A stretch of DNA of 12,405 nucleotides from Bacteroidota bacterium (lineage in GTDB: Bacteria > Bacteroidota > Bacteroidia > Bacteroidales > VadinHA17): assembly GCA_015222065.1 (NCBI GenBank), contig JADFUQ010000559.1, positions 1 through 12,405 on the forward strand. Reading direction: 5' to 3'. Shown here one piece after another: positions 1 through 5,820 of this stretch (position 1 is the stretch's first letter; each line of letters starts with the position of its first letter). The translations under genes were made by a program, and so were the position numbers. Under the pieces are notes generated by a model. That model ran no database searches, had not been told where the DNA came from, and saw nothing but the letters and a program-made list of their open reading frames with translations.

Positions 1-80
1 CTGGTGGAAATAATAGCACCGGCACTTGTTAATACAATCTTTTCAAGAAATGTTCTTCTGCTTAATGAATGTTGATCCAT
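1..80 (-). CDS. Partial Tat-exported protein, N-terminus only
   Basis: The reverse complement reads from an ATG at 80-78 through 26 open codons to the window edge. Residues 7-12 are SRRTFL, matching the twin-arginine consensus S/T-R-R-x-F-L, followed by a hydrophobic stretch beginning IVLTSAGAII. This indicates export of a folded, often cofactor-containing, protein across the inner membrane by the Tat system. The mature domain lies outside the window, so the enzyme class cannot be named. Tat-dependent Bacteroidota proteins include oxidoreductases (Gfo/Idh-like), sulfatases and iron-sulfur subunits, but none can be preferred here. The gene follows the response-regulator gene on the same strand after a 173-bp A+T-rich gap with no clear terminator or promoter. 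It may be a separate transcript. Confidence 0.7.
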   Translation of the reverse strand, partial: MDQHSLSRRTFLEKIVLTSAGAIIST

Positions 81-253
81 TTTGATTTATTTTTATTTGA
101 AAACACTTTTAGCTCTACTTTGAAAAATTGAAATATATAAAAAATAACAATACCAGTTTATCATTTTCGTATATAATTTATTTGTGTAAAAATCGAATAA
201 GATCAAAATCGATTTGAATTGAAAGTAATAATCAGTTTTGCTATAATATATTC

Positions 254-928
254 TTATAAATCTCTGCCCGATAGCAGAAATCCCACACCCCTGATTGTCT
301 CAAGTTTAATTGTTTTCTCGGGTTTCAGATATTTTCTTAAACGGCTGATAAAAACATCCATACTTCGACCCATAAAATAGTCGTTCTCTCCCCACAATTT
401 CACAAGTATTTCCTCCCTTTTAACCACCTTGTTTTTATTTTGCAATAAATAACGGAATAACTCTGCTTCTTTGAGGGTTAACTTATGTTCTTTTCCATCA
501 CCGGATATCAGAAGCTGATCAAATTTAAAGTTCAGTTTACCAACTTTTATCCCATCTGAGTAAGATTTCCCGGTTCTCCTCAGGATATTTCTGATCCTTA
601 GTACCAATTCTTCAGGTTCGAAAGGTTTACAGATATAATCGTCAGCACCTATCCTGAGTCCTTTAATAATATCATCTTTAGTATTTCTTGCTGTAAGAAA
701 TAGCAAAGGCATAGTTTTAATTTTTGCTTTAATTTTTCTTGCCAGAGTATGCCCATCCATACCGGGGAGCATAATATCAAGGATACAGAGGTCAATATTA
801 TTGCTGTTGAATATTTCTAAACCCTTCTCTCCAGTCCGGGCAAGTATAACTGAGAAGCCCTGCATTTCCAGGAACTGGGATAAAACATTCCCAAGATCAA
901 CATCATCTTCAACAAGTAAAAGTCTCAT
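254..928 (-). CDS. OmpR/PhoB-family response regulator
   Basis: This is a 224-aa two-domain transcription factor, the usual length for the OmpR family. The receiver domain (about residues 1-118) has the acidic pair at E7-D8-D9, the phospho-acceptor D51 in CILDIMLPGMDG, T79 and the conserved K101 in CKPF. The C-terminal winged-helix DNA-binding domain (about 125-220) has the recognition-helix region SMDVFISRLRKYL near 189-201 and ends with the typical TIRGVGFLL wing. It lies 68 bp downstream of the histidine kinase on the same strand, so it is almost certainly that kinase's partner in one transcript. OmpR-family regulators bind tandem direct repeats 10-11 bp apart. Such repeats occur at 2430-2460 in front of the kinase and the divergent secreted-protein gene. 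The Bacteroidota RprY-type regulators have the same architecture, but orthology cannot be settled from sequence alone. Confidence 0.95.
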   Translation of the reverse strand: MRLLLVEDDVDLGNVLSQFLEMQGFSVILARTGEKGLEIFNSNNIDLCILDIMLPGMDGHTLARKIKAKIKTMPLLFLTARNTKDDIIKGLRIGADDYICKPFEPEELVLRIRNILRRTGKSYSDGIKVGKLNFKFDQLLISGDGKEHKLTLKEAELFRYLLQNKNKVVKREEILVKLWGENDYFMGRSMDVFISRLRKYLKPEKTIKLETIRGVGFLLSGRDL

Positions 929-996
929 TATATTAACTCAATCTTCATGAAACAATTTTATTCAACAATTAACATTAGTAAAAGCACCAAAAATAA

Positions 997-2379
997 TTAA
1001 TCCTTCCTTGCCGGAATTGATACTATAAAAGCAGATCCTGAACCTTGTTTACTTATCACGTTTACTGATCCTCCATGAAGTTCAATTATTCTCTTAACAT
1101 AAAAAAGTCCGAGTCCAAGACCTTTCTGATTTGATTCAACACCCTGAGAACCACGATAAAATTTATCAAAAATATATTTCTGATCTTTCTTCCTAATGCC
1201 TATCCCATTATCCGAGATTATCAATTTAAACTCAGGATCGTATTTTATTTCAACCAAAATACCTGGTTCTTCTCCTCCATATCGCAATGCATTATTGAAC
1301 AGGTTCTGTATAACCACATTCATTTGAAATTCATCAATAAAGATTGTTTTTCCATTTGTTTTTATATTCCTGGTAATTGAAAATTTCTTATCGGTATTCT
1401 CATAACAAAATGCTTCGATCTTCTCATTAACAAACTTTTCGGGGTCAATTTCTCTCAGATTAAGAGTAATTTGATCTCTTTCCCAAAGGTTAATATCCAG
1501 CAGGTGATCGATAATATAAGAAAGATATCTGTTTTGATTTTTTATAACTAAAGAAAGGTCATTGATCTTTTTTCTGTCATCCTGTATTTTCGGATTAGCC
1601 AGTGAACTCACTGCAACCGATATGGTTGTAAGAGGTGTTTTTAATTCATGAGTCAGATTATTAATAAAATCTGATTTCAGATCAGCTAATTTCTTCTGTT
1701 TCAGCATATTTCTGATTGTCAATAAGAAAACAGCACCGGCAACAATGATTGATAACAAGGAAAGCAGAAATGCACCTTTCATTTCATTGTAAATGATCTT
1801 TGTTCTATATGTAAAATCAATAGAATAATTAAATTCAATATAAAAATAATTCCCTTCAGCAACATATGAATTAACAAAAATAGCTCCATCTCTTTCTATA
1901 ACCCGGTTTTCCTGATCGACCAGGTCAGTTCCGTCATCGGCAAATATGGAATATGACTGTGTTGGAGTAATAATGCGGAGTTCACGAATAAAAAAATAGG
2001 AATGAAACTCAGTATTCAGGTTCAATCGTTGCAGGAAATTTTTTATATATGGGTTAAGGGTTTCGTATTCTTTAAGGATTAAACTGAACCGTTCTAGTAC
2101 AATTTGTTTAATGTCTGTACTACCAGTATCAGACAAAGAGAATTCAACCTGATAAATTGTTTCCAAAGCCGCCTGATCCATCATATAGAATGCAGAATCG
2201 AATCCATTAGTTCCGAATTCCTCCTGCATTTCAATCAAAGCATTTCTGGTAATACCGGCATATTTAGTATCGAAAGCCTGCTTTTGAAACCGGTACAATC
2301 CGGAAATAAGGTAAAACTGAACTGCTATAAGTCCTAACAGAGCAAGAACAGCTCCTGAAATGGCGATTTTAGATTTCAT
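997..2379 (-). CDS. Membrane sensor histidine kinase
   Basis: This 460-aa kinase has a first transmembrane helix at about residues 5-27, an extracytoplasmic sensor of about 170 residues with no family I recognise, and a second helix at about 202-222. No obvious HAMP linker is seen. The dimerisation/phosphoacceptor domain carries the H-box NLTHELKTPL with phospho-accepting H244. The ATPase domain has the N-box QNLFNNALRYG (N359, N362, N363), the G1 box DNGIGI (390-395), the F-box region F404-F407 and the G2 box KGLGLGLF (419-426). All catalytic elements are intact. Its start lies 151 bp from the divergent secreted-protein gene. It is followed by the response regulator, making a kinase-first operon. 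The ligand is unknown. Direct TTAAC-type repeats upstream suggest autoregulation. Confidence 0.95.
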   Translation of the reverse strand: MKSKIAISGAVLALLGLIAVQFYLISGLYRFQKQAFDTKYAGITRNALIEMQEEFGTNGFDSAFYMMDQAALETIYQVEFSLSDTGSTDIKQIVLERFSLILKEYETLNPYIKNFLQRLNLNTEFHSYFFIRELRIITPTQSYSIFADDGTDLVDQENRVIERDGAIFVNSYVAEGNYFYIEFNYSIDFTYRTKIIYNEMKGAFLLSLLSIIVAGAVFLLTIRNMLKQKKLADLKSDFINNLTHELKTPLTTISVAVSSLANPKIQDDRKKINDLSLVIKNQNRYLSYIIDHLLDINLWERDQITLNLREIDPEKFVNEKIEAFCYENTDKKFSITRNIKTNGKTIFIDEFQMNVVIQNLFNNALRYGGEEPGILVEIKYDPEFKLIISDNGIGIRKKDQKYIFDKFYRGSQGVESNQKGLGLGLFYVKRIIELHGGSVNVISKQGSGSAFIVSIPARKD

Positions 2380-2429
2380 TTTTTATGATATTTAGTAAAA
2401 ATAATAGTTTTTTTATTGCATCATGGACA

Positions 2430-2460
2430 TTAACCAATCTTTAACAATTCATTAACAATT
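2430..2460. promoter_or_regulatory. Triple 11-bp-phased direct repeat, probable OmpR-type operator
   Basis: TTAACCAAT at 2430-2438, TTAACAATT at 2441-2449 and TTAACAATT at 2452-2460 start exactly 11 bp apart, one helical turn each. This is the geometry recognised by head-to-tail OmpR/PhoB-family dimers. The array sits between the kinase gene (start 51 bp to the left) and the divergent secreted-protein gene (start 71 bp to the right). Binding by the adjacent response regulator is inference. Confidence 0.6.
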
Positions 2461-2486
2461 GATATGAATAGTAATCAATAAATTTG
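2459..2486 (+). promoter_or_regulatory. Bacteroidota-type promoter of the secreted-protein gene
   Basis: TAAATTTG at 2479-2486 matches the Bacteroidota -7 consensus TAnnTTTG exactly. A TTG at 2459-2461 is the best -33 candidate, with a 17-bp gap that is somewhat shorter than the usual 19-21. The third TTAAC repeat overlaps this -33 position. That suits an activator compensating for a weak -33 element. Transcription would start near 2490-2495, about 35-40 nt before the start codon. Confidence 0.5.
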
Positions 2487-2530
2487 ATTCAAATATTAAT
2501 CATAATTTATACTATTTAAAATTTAAAAAG

Positions 2531-3073
2531 ATGAAAAAAACAAAAACAATTTTCACATTTTTATTATCTGCCAGTTTCCTTTTTATGTCAGTCGGATTAT
2601 TTGGACAAGCTGTAGCACAATCCAAGAAAAAAACAGTTAAAGAAGATTATCTAAAAAAAATTCAGGAAAAAACTATGCAGGAAGATTTTATTAGAGCACA
2701 AAGTTTTCAACCCACCCCAGCTTTCGCAAGAACTATTAGTTGGGCGCCTTATGAAAGTTCGCATCTTACATTACGAAAAGCATTATCTAAAAACAGCTCT
2801 ACAAAAAACAGTAAATTTATCATCGACGCTGACCAAAAAAAGATAAGAATGAGCGCATCCGGGAGTCTTTCGGAAGGTAAAATTTCTATAACTATTTCAG
2901 AACCATCGGGGAAAGAGTTTCAAAAAATTGAAATGGACTCATCAGCAGATATCGAGTGGTCACAGACACTTGGTTTGGATGAGGAGAATAAGAATTATTT
3001 TGGAGAATGGGAATTTGAAATTGTAATATCACAGGCTACAGGGATGTATAGTTTTTCCATTTCAACTTTCTGA
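2531..3073 (+). CDS. Secreted protein of unknown function, candidate two-component target
   Basis: This 180-aa protein begins with a Sec-type signal: KK near the N-terminus, a hydrophobic core at about residues 7-25, and a plausible cleavage after an AVA-like site near 26-29. The mature part starts lysine-rich and probably helical (about 30-55). It ends in a beta-rich region from about residue 93, containing GKISITISEPSGKEF and closing with a TGMYSFSISTF strand. There is no lipobox, no cysteine cluster and no catalytic motif, and I do not recognise the family. The C-terminal part has the look of a small beta-sandwich in which an E-W-S-Q / G-E-W-E-F-E pattern alternates. It is transcribed away from the histidine kinase gene across a region with phased repeats and a good -7 box. 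It is therefore likely a regulon member or an accessory sensor of that system. The start codon is followed by a standard signal peptide, so it is well supported. Confidence 0.75.
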   Translation: MKKTKTIFTFLLSASFLFMSVGLFGQAVAQSKKKTVKEDYLKKIQEKTMQEDFIRAQSFQPTPAFARTISWAPYESSHLTLRKALSKNSSTKNSKFIIDADQKKIRMSASGSLSEGKISITISEPSGKEFQKIEMDSSADIEWSQTLGLDEENKNYFGEWEFEIVISQATGMYSFSISTF

Positions 3074-3240
3074 ATGCAAGCTAATTAGTCGATCCCTGAT
3101 AAGACTTTAACTATCTGAATATCTATAATATAATATTAACAAGTAAAAAAAAAGATAGTATAAAATTGCATGTTTTTTCGTAGTATAGTTAAAAATCTTG
3201 CAGAAAATGTTTGGAAAATCATCAGATCAAAAACAAAAAA

Positions 3241-3439
3241 ATTTATTTCTTATTATCAATGTTTTTGTGGAGAGTCGGAGTTCCAATGGAGGTTTCCTTG
3301 GGATCCAAGTGATTTAGTGCATTTTCGTAAATGCATTGGTGCCAAGAGTGTAGAAAAGATACTGGAGTTGTCAATTAGGCTTCAACCAAAGAAAGATTTA
3401 AGGGAAAAAGATGTATTGGTAGATACCACCTCTTATTAA
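3241..3439 (+). pseudogene. IS5-like transposase remnant, left copy (internal part)
   Basis: The frame ending at 3439 reads YYQCFCGESEFQWRFP, then a D-P-S-D-L-V-H-F-R-K segment, and ends VLVDTTSY before a stop. This pattern (N-P-Y-x-Q-Y-F-C-G, F-P-C-D-P-S-D-L-V-H-F-R-K-R-I-G, then a V-D-T-T that carries the first acidic residue of the DDE triad) is typical of IS5-group transposases common in Bacteroidota. Here D at 3422-3424 is present, but nothing beyond the TT is recognisable. Upstream of about 3241 the frame is open to an ATG at 3170, but the sequence no longer resembles a transposase. A C in RKCIG and a W in FPWDP replace commonly conserved residues, consistent with decay. It cannot be active: the other two catalytic residues and the terminal inverted repeats are missing. 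Confidence 0.8.
3249..3313 (+). repeat. 65-nt direct repeat, left copy (transposase-derived)
   Basis: By eye this matches 4583-4647 at 59 of 65 positions with no gaps. It encodes the SYYQ(C/Y)FCG to DP(S/G)D part of the transposase in both copies. Confidence 0.9.
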
Positions 3440-3464
3440 GGATTGACTAAATAATAATTCAGTA

Positions 3465-4337
3465 ATGCATAGTTACTTAAACCATACATTTAGTACTGAG
3501 GATTTCGATTTAGTATCGGTAATTGATGAACTTCCTCTTTGGTCTGCTCCTTTTGGTCTGGACTTACTTGATATGGTTAAACTCAAACCCAATATTATGG
3601 CTTTGGATATTAGTTGTGGTCTTGGCTTCCCGCTGATTGAACTTGCAAATAGATTAGGGAATTCAAGCAAAGTTTTCGGAATTGATCCCTGGAAAAAAGC
3701 TACTGAAAGAGTTAATCTGAAGATAAAGACTCTGGACATAAAAAATGCTGAAGTAATAAACGGTGTAGCAGAAAAATTACCCTTTGATAATAATTATTTT
3801 GAACTGGTTGTATCAAATAATGGGGTAAATAATTTGAATTCTATGAAACTCGCTTTTTCTGAATGCTATAGGGTAATTAAATCCGGAGCTCAATTTGTAA
3901 TTACATTTAACCTGAAAGATACCATGATAGAGTTTTATGATATATTCTTTGATATTCTTAGAACAAATAGGCTATTTTCTGAAATTGAAAAAATGAAAAA
4001 CCAAATATATTTAAAAAGAAAACCCCTCAGTGAAGTTGAATCAATATTGAAAGAATCCGGTTTCACAATAAGAAACATTAAGTATAATAAGTTTAATATT
4101 AGTTTTTTAGATGGAACAACAATGTTTAATCATTCCCTGATAAAATATTGGTTCCTCGATGGATGGAAAAAGATATTAAAGTCTGAAGATTTAGTAAGGA
4201 TATTTGAACAAATAGAAAATCGTATAAATGATATTGCAAAAAAGAAGGGTGAATTTTACCTGACAATACCATACATTACAATTGATAGTATAAAAGAATG
4301 TGTGATTTTAAACAGTAATATAAAATTATTTAAATAA
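3465..4337 (+). CDS. Class I SAM-dependent methyltransferase
   Basis: This 290-aa protein has a Rossmann-type methyltransferase core of the Methyltransf_11/UbiE-like kind. Motif I is ALDISCGLGFP at 46-56 (the usual form is V-L-D-I-G-C-G-T-G). The acidic residue after strand 2 is D74 in GIDPW, the third motif GVAEKLPFDNNYFELVVS spans about 100-117, and CYRVIKSGAQFVITF (134-148) is the strand-5 region. The C-terminal third (about 155-290) is less conserved and presumably shapes the acceptor site. The substrate is unknown. In motif I a serine replaces the first glycine (DISCG for DIGCG). The gene is bracketed by IS5-like transposase remnants and is more A+T-rich than the genes to the right, consistent with horizontal acquisition. 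The ATG at 3465 is chosen because the N-terminal region through PLWSAPFG looks like part of the fold. There is no clear ribosome-binding site. Confidence 0.85.
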   Translation: MHSYLNHTFSTEDFDLVSVIDELPLWSAPFGLDLLDMVKLKPNIMALDISCGLGFPLIELANRLGNSSKVFGIDPWKKATERVNLKIKTLDIKNAEVINGVAEKLPFDNNYFELVVSNNGVNNLNSMKLAFSECYRVIKSGAQFVITFNLKDTMIEFYDIFFDILRTNRLFSEIEKMKNQIYLKRKPLSEVESILKESGFTIRNIKYNKFNISFLDGTTMFNHSLIKYWFLDGWKKILKSEDLVRIFEQIENRINDIAKKKGEFYLTIPYITIDSIKECVILNSNIKLFK

Positions 4338-4527
4338 GAATGGGGAATTGAACATTACCGGTGATTATTGTGTCAAACGGTTTATTAAAATAACTAATTT
4401 TAATATAGAAAAAATAAACTGTGAGCATAAAAATTACAATAATGAACGGTTCTTTAATAGTAAAGGGGAATACTGAAAAACTTCTAGAAGAGTTACTAAA
4501 CGGATCCAAAAAACGAATATAAACGGA
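4338..4527. other. Spacer with short open frames, nothing recognised
   Basis: This stretch separates the methyltransferase from the right transposase remnant. A GTG-started plus-strand frame at 4421-4522 would give 33 aa (SIKITIMNGSLIVKGNTEKL, then a Leu/Glu-rich end). Another plus-strand frame running to a stop at 4474-4476 gives about 44 aa. Both could be debris of a former gene. Neither has a start signal or homology I can name, so they are not called as genes. Confidence 0.4.
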
Positions 4528-4647
4528 AAACAGATGTACAACCTGGGAGATGAGACTCTGATACCGATATGGGTACAAAATCCTTATTATCAATATTTTT
4601 GTGGAGCGTCAGAGTTCCAATGGAGGTTTCCGTGTGATCCAGGTGAT
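4528..4647 (+). pseudogene. IS5-like transposase remnant, right copy (upstream part)
   Basis: The plus-strand frame reads KQMYNLGDETLIPIWVQ, then NPYYQYFCGASEFQWRFP and CDPGD, and breaks off at 4647. KQMYNLGDE...W..NPY.QYFCG is a hallmark run in the N-terminal third of IS5-group transposases. The piece has no start codon, and the frame is closed upstream by a stop at 4474-4476. It retains more of the upstream part than the left copy and lacks everything after DPGD. The overlap with the left copy is the 65-nt repeat. A terminator hairpin begins immediately at the breakpoint. Confidence 0.8.
4583..4647 (+). repeat. 65-nt direct repeat, right copy (transposase-derived)
   Basis: Partner of 3249-3313 in the same orientation, with six substitutions and no gap. 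The similarity stops where both frames reach the codons for D-P-(S/G)-D. Confidence 0.9.
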
Positions 4648-4675
4648 AAAAAAAGCCGCCATATCCGGCGGCTTT
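4648..4675 (-). terminator. Strong intrinsic terminator of the winged-helix gene
   Basis: AAAGCCGCC (4652-4660) and GGCGGCTTT (4667-4675) form a perfect 9-bp stem with a 6-nt loop. On the minus strand the stem is followed by seven T (complement of A at 4648-4654), the classic Rho-independent form. It lies about 75 bp beyond the stop of the minus-strand winged-helix gene. The plus-strand side ends only in TTTAATATTTT, so plus-strand termination would be weaker. Confidence 0.85.
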
Positions 4676-4748
4676 AATATTTTATCTAACTTCCTGATAA
4701 TTTACGGCAACATATTTTTTGAATACCAGTGTATCAGGAAAAATGAAG

Positions 4749-4967
4749 CTAATCTTTTTGAACTAAATCATATTTGGGCGGATTAATGCTATTGTCTATA
4801 AGACCTTCTTCCTTCATCTCATTAATACATTTGATTCCCTTTGAATAAGAAAGGGACAAATTCCTGACAATATCACCCAAATACGACATCCCACGATCGG
4901 AAAGAAACTCTAATATTGCCCTCTTTGTGGGATTATCTGTTACATTTATTTCTCTGTATTTACCCAT
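4749..4967 (-). CDS. Small winged-helix DNA-binding protein
   Basis: This 72-aa protein looks like a single winged-helix domain. It has a helix NPTKRAILEFLSDRG (about 12-26), then GDIVRNLSLSYSKGIKCINEM (about 31-51) as helix-turn-recognition helix, and a short wing with EEGLIDNSINPPKYDLV. The pattern resembles ArsR/MarR-like or DUF-type bacterial and archaeal regulators, but no effector residues (for example metal-binding cysteines) are seen apart from C47. It is monocistronic in appearance, with its own strong terminator downstream and an A+T-rich upstream region containing a TATATATA inverted repeat. It might act as an autoregulated repressor, but its target is unknown. It lies directly beside the methyltransferase/IS remnant island and may have arrived with it. 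Confidence 0.7.
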   Translation of the reverse strand: MGKYREINVTDNPTKRAILEFLSDRGMSYLGDIVRNLSLSYSKGIKCINEMKEEGLIDNSINPPKYDLVQKD

Positions 4968-4981
4968 GTTTTTCTAATACC

Positions 4982-5023
4982 TTTTTAAATTTTTAAATTT
5001 ATATATATACCTCTTTATATATA
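4982..5023. promoter_or_regulatory. A+T-rich repeat/palindrome upstream of the winged-helix gene
   Basis: TTTTTAAA occurs twice in tandem (4982-4997). TATATATA at 5002-5009 is repeated as its own inverse at 5016-5023 with a 6-bp spacer. The cluster lies 15-56 bp upstream of the minus-strand start codon, where an operator or promoter would be. In an A+T-rich genome chance is a serious alternative. Confidence 0.3.
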
Positions 5024-5042
5024 AGAAGGATTTTAACTTAAA

Positions 5043-5338
5043 ATGGTTGCGTGCAAAAACTATTTTTCATCAACAAAATTCGTTCCTTTATCAACAAATA
5101 AGTAAAAATCAATGATTAAAGAGTTACGGGTTAAGAAAAAGAACGTATAACTTTTAACTTATTAAGAATTGTGATGCAGTGAGAAAAGCGAAGAGTGTAA
5201 CGGAGTGACTGAGAGACGAAGAGATGAGAAATGAATAGTGAAAGATGAGAAAATGTTAAAGGTCAAAAGTCGAAAAGTCAAAAGTGAAGATGAATCAGGA
5301 ATGAACGGGGAGATTTATAAAAAGGTCAAGACAAAGTT
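5043..5338. other. Purine-rich micro-repeat spacer
   Basis: No gene is supported here. The left part holds TCATCAACAAAAT (5067-5079) and TTATCAACAAATA (5088-5100), 21 bp apart. The middle has AACGTATAACTTTTAACTT (5142-5160) and TGTGATGCAGTG (5170-5181), words that recur in the spacer at 9791-10102. The right part is strongly purine-rich on the plus strand, with GA/AAG-type short repeats, and no terminator is evident for the minus-strand gene ending at 5339. Confidence 0.6.
5262..5290 (+). repeat. Imperfect 7-8-nt tandem repeat (GTCAAAA type)
   Basis: GTCAAAA (5262-5268), GTCGAAAA (5269-5276), GTCAAAA (5277-5283) and GTGAAGA (5284-5290) follow each other without gaps. It is non-coding in appearance and part of a purine-rich spacer. 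Confidence 0.7.
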
Positions 5339-5536
5339 TTATTTATATAATAAATCAGCATAAACTTCATCAAGGATACTTTCAATTTTTTCAATGCACG
5401 CACCACACATACCTGCAACAGCAGATTCATCTGCAACCTCTTCAACAGTAAATAAATTTTTCTTTTTTATCAGGTCAATAATTTCACTGCGGGTGATATT
5501 CGCACATTCACAAATTACAGGATCATATTTTTCCAT
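5339..5536 (-). CDS. BFD-like [2Fe-2S]-binding protein
   Basis: This 65-aa protein matches the bacterioferritin-associated ferredoxin-like domain (Fer2_BFD). It has C9-x-C11 in ICECANITRSEI and C44-x2-C47 in GMCGACIE, with 32 residues between the pairs, the arrangement that ligates one [2Fe-2S] cluster in a small helical fold. The length equals a stand-alone domain. In the family such proteins mobilise iron from bacterioferritin, or occur as modules of nitrite reductase and NifU. No bacterioferritin gene is visible nearby, so the partner is unknown. The ATG at 5536 gives the usual short N-terminus before the first cysteine. It is probably cytoplasmic. TTATCAACAAA lies about 80 bp upstream, a word also found upstream of the winged-helix gene. 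Confidence 0.85.
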   Translation of the reverse strand: MEKYDPVICECANITRSEIIDLIKKKNLFTVEEVADESAVAGMCGACIEKIESILDEVYADLLYK

Positions 5537-5664
5537 GGAATCCGATTAATTGGGTATAAAAAAAACAAAAAAATTTGTAAAATGAAAATTATTTTTATTC
5601 CAATATGATTTTTTTTATCAACAAAGGGGTGTTAGTAACAAAATAACCAAATCATTCTGCAGAT

Positions 5665-5729
5665 CACCATGGCGGTCAACCATAAATGGTTCGAAAATGA
5701 GAAATGAATATTTCTTTCGTGTCATGGTG
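5665..5729 (+). other. Foldable intergenic element (nested inverted repeats)
   Basis: CACCATG (5665-5671) pairs with CATGGTG (5723-5729). Inside lie AACCAT/ATGGTT (5678-5691) and a second hairpin in which CGAAA (5692-5696) pairs with TTTCG (5715-5719) and GAAAT (5701-5705) with ATTTC (5710-5714), leaving a 4-nt bulge and a 4-nt loop. Together they could form a small multi-branched RNA or cruciform. It lies about 130 bp before the lipoprotein start and just before a terminator-like hairpin. No known RNA family is recognised. Confidence 0.35.
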
Positions 5730-5761
5730 TGTATAGTGGTTATCAAAATTTCTTCGTGAAT

Positions 5762-5788
5762 ACCGGTTCACTTGTATCCGGTTTTTTT
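5762..5788 (+). terminator. Possible intrinsic terminator or attenuator
   Basis: ACCGG (5762-5766) and CCGGT (5778-5782) form a short stem with an 11-nt loop, followed directly by six more T. The stem is only 5 bp, so efficiency is uncertain. No plus-strand gene ends upstream, so it would act on a transcript coming through 5665-5729 or be part of a leader of the lipoprotein gene. Confidence 0.4.
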
Positions 5789-5820
5789 GAAATTACATAT
5801 AAATATGCCTTTATTTTTTT

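Noticed and set aside
3110..3159. ACTATCT/AGATAGT inverted repeat after the secreted-protein gene as a terminator
   Set aside because: The 7-bp A+T-rich arms are separated by 36 nt and no T-run follows on the plus strand. It is too weak to call.
3170..3240. ATG-initiated start of an 89-aa protein at 3170
   Set aside because: Only the part after about 3241 resembles a transposase. The upstream codons look like random A+T-rich sequence that happens to be open, so the locus is annotated as a pseudogene remnant.
4330..4593. Minus-strand 87-codon open frame opposite the spacer and the right IS remnant
   Set aside because: It overlaps the methyltransferase stop and runs antisense to the clearly recognisable transposase frame. 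Composition looks like a shadow and no start signal is seen.
4601..4786. Plus-strand 61-codon open frame
   Set aside because: It runs through the transposase remnant in another frame, across the terminator hairpin and into the antisense of the winged-helix gene. It is not a gene.
5043..5105. 20-codon ATG frame in the micro-repeat spacer
   Set aside because: It is too short, with no start signal or recognisable motif. The region contains repeated words that explain its composition.
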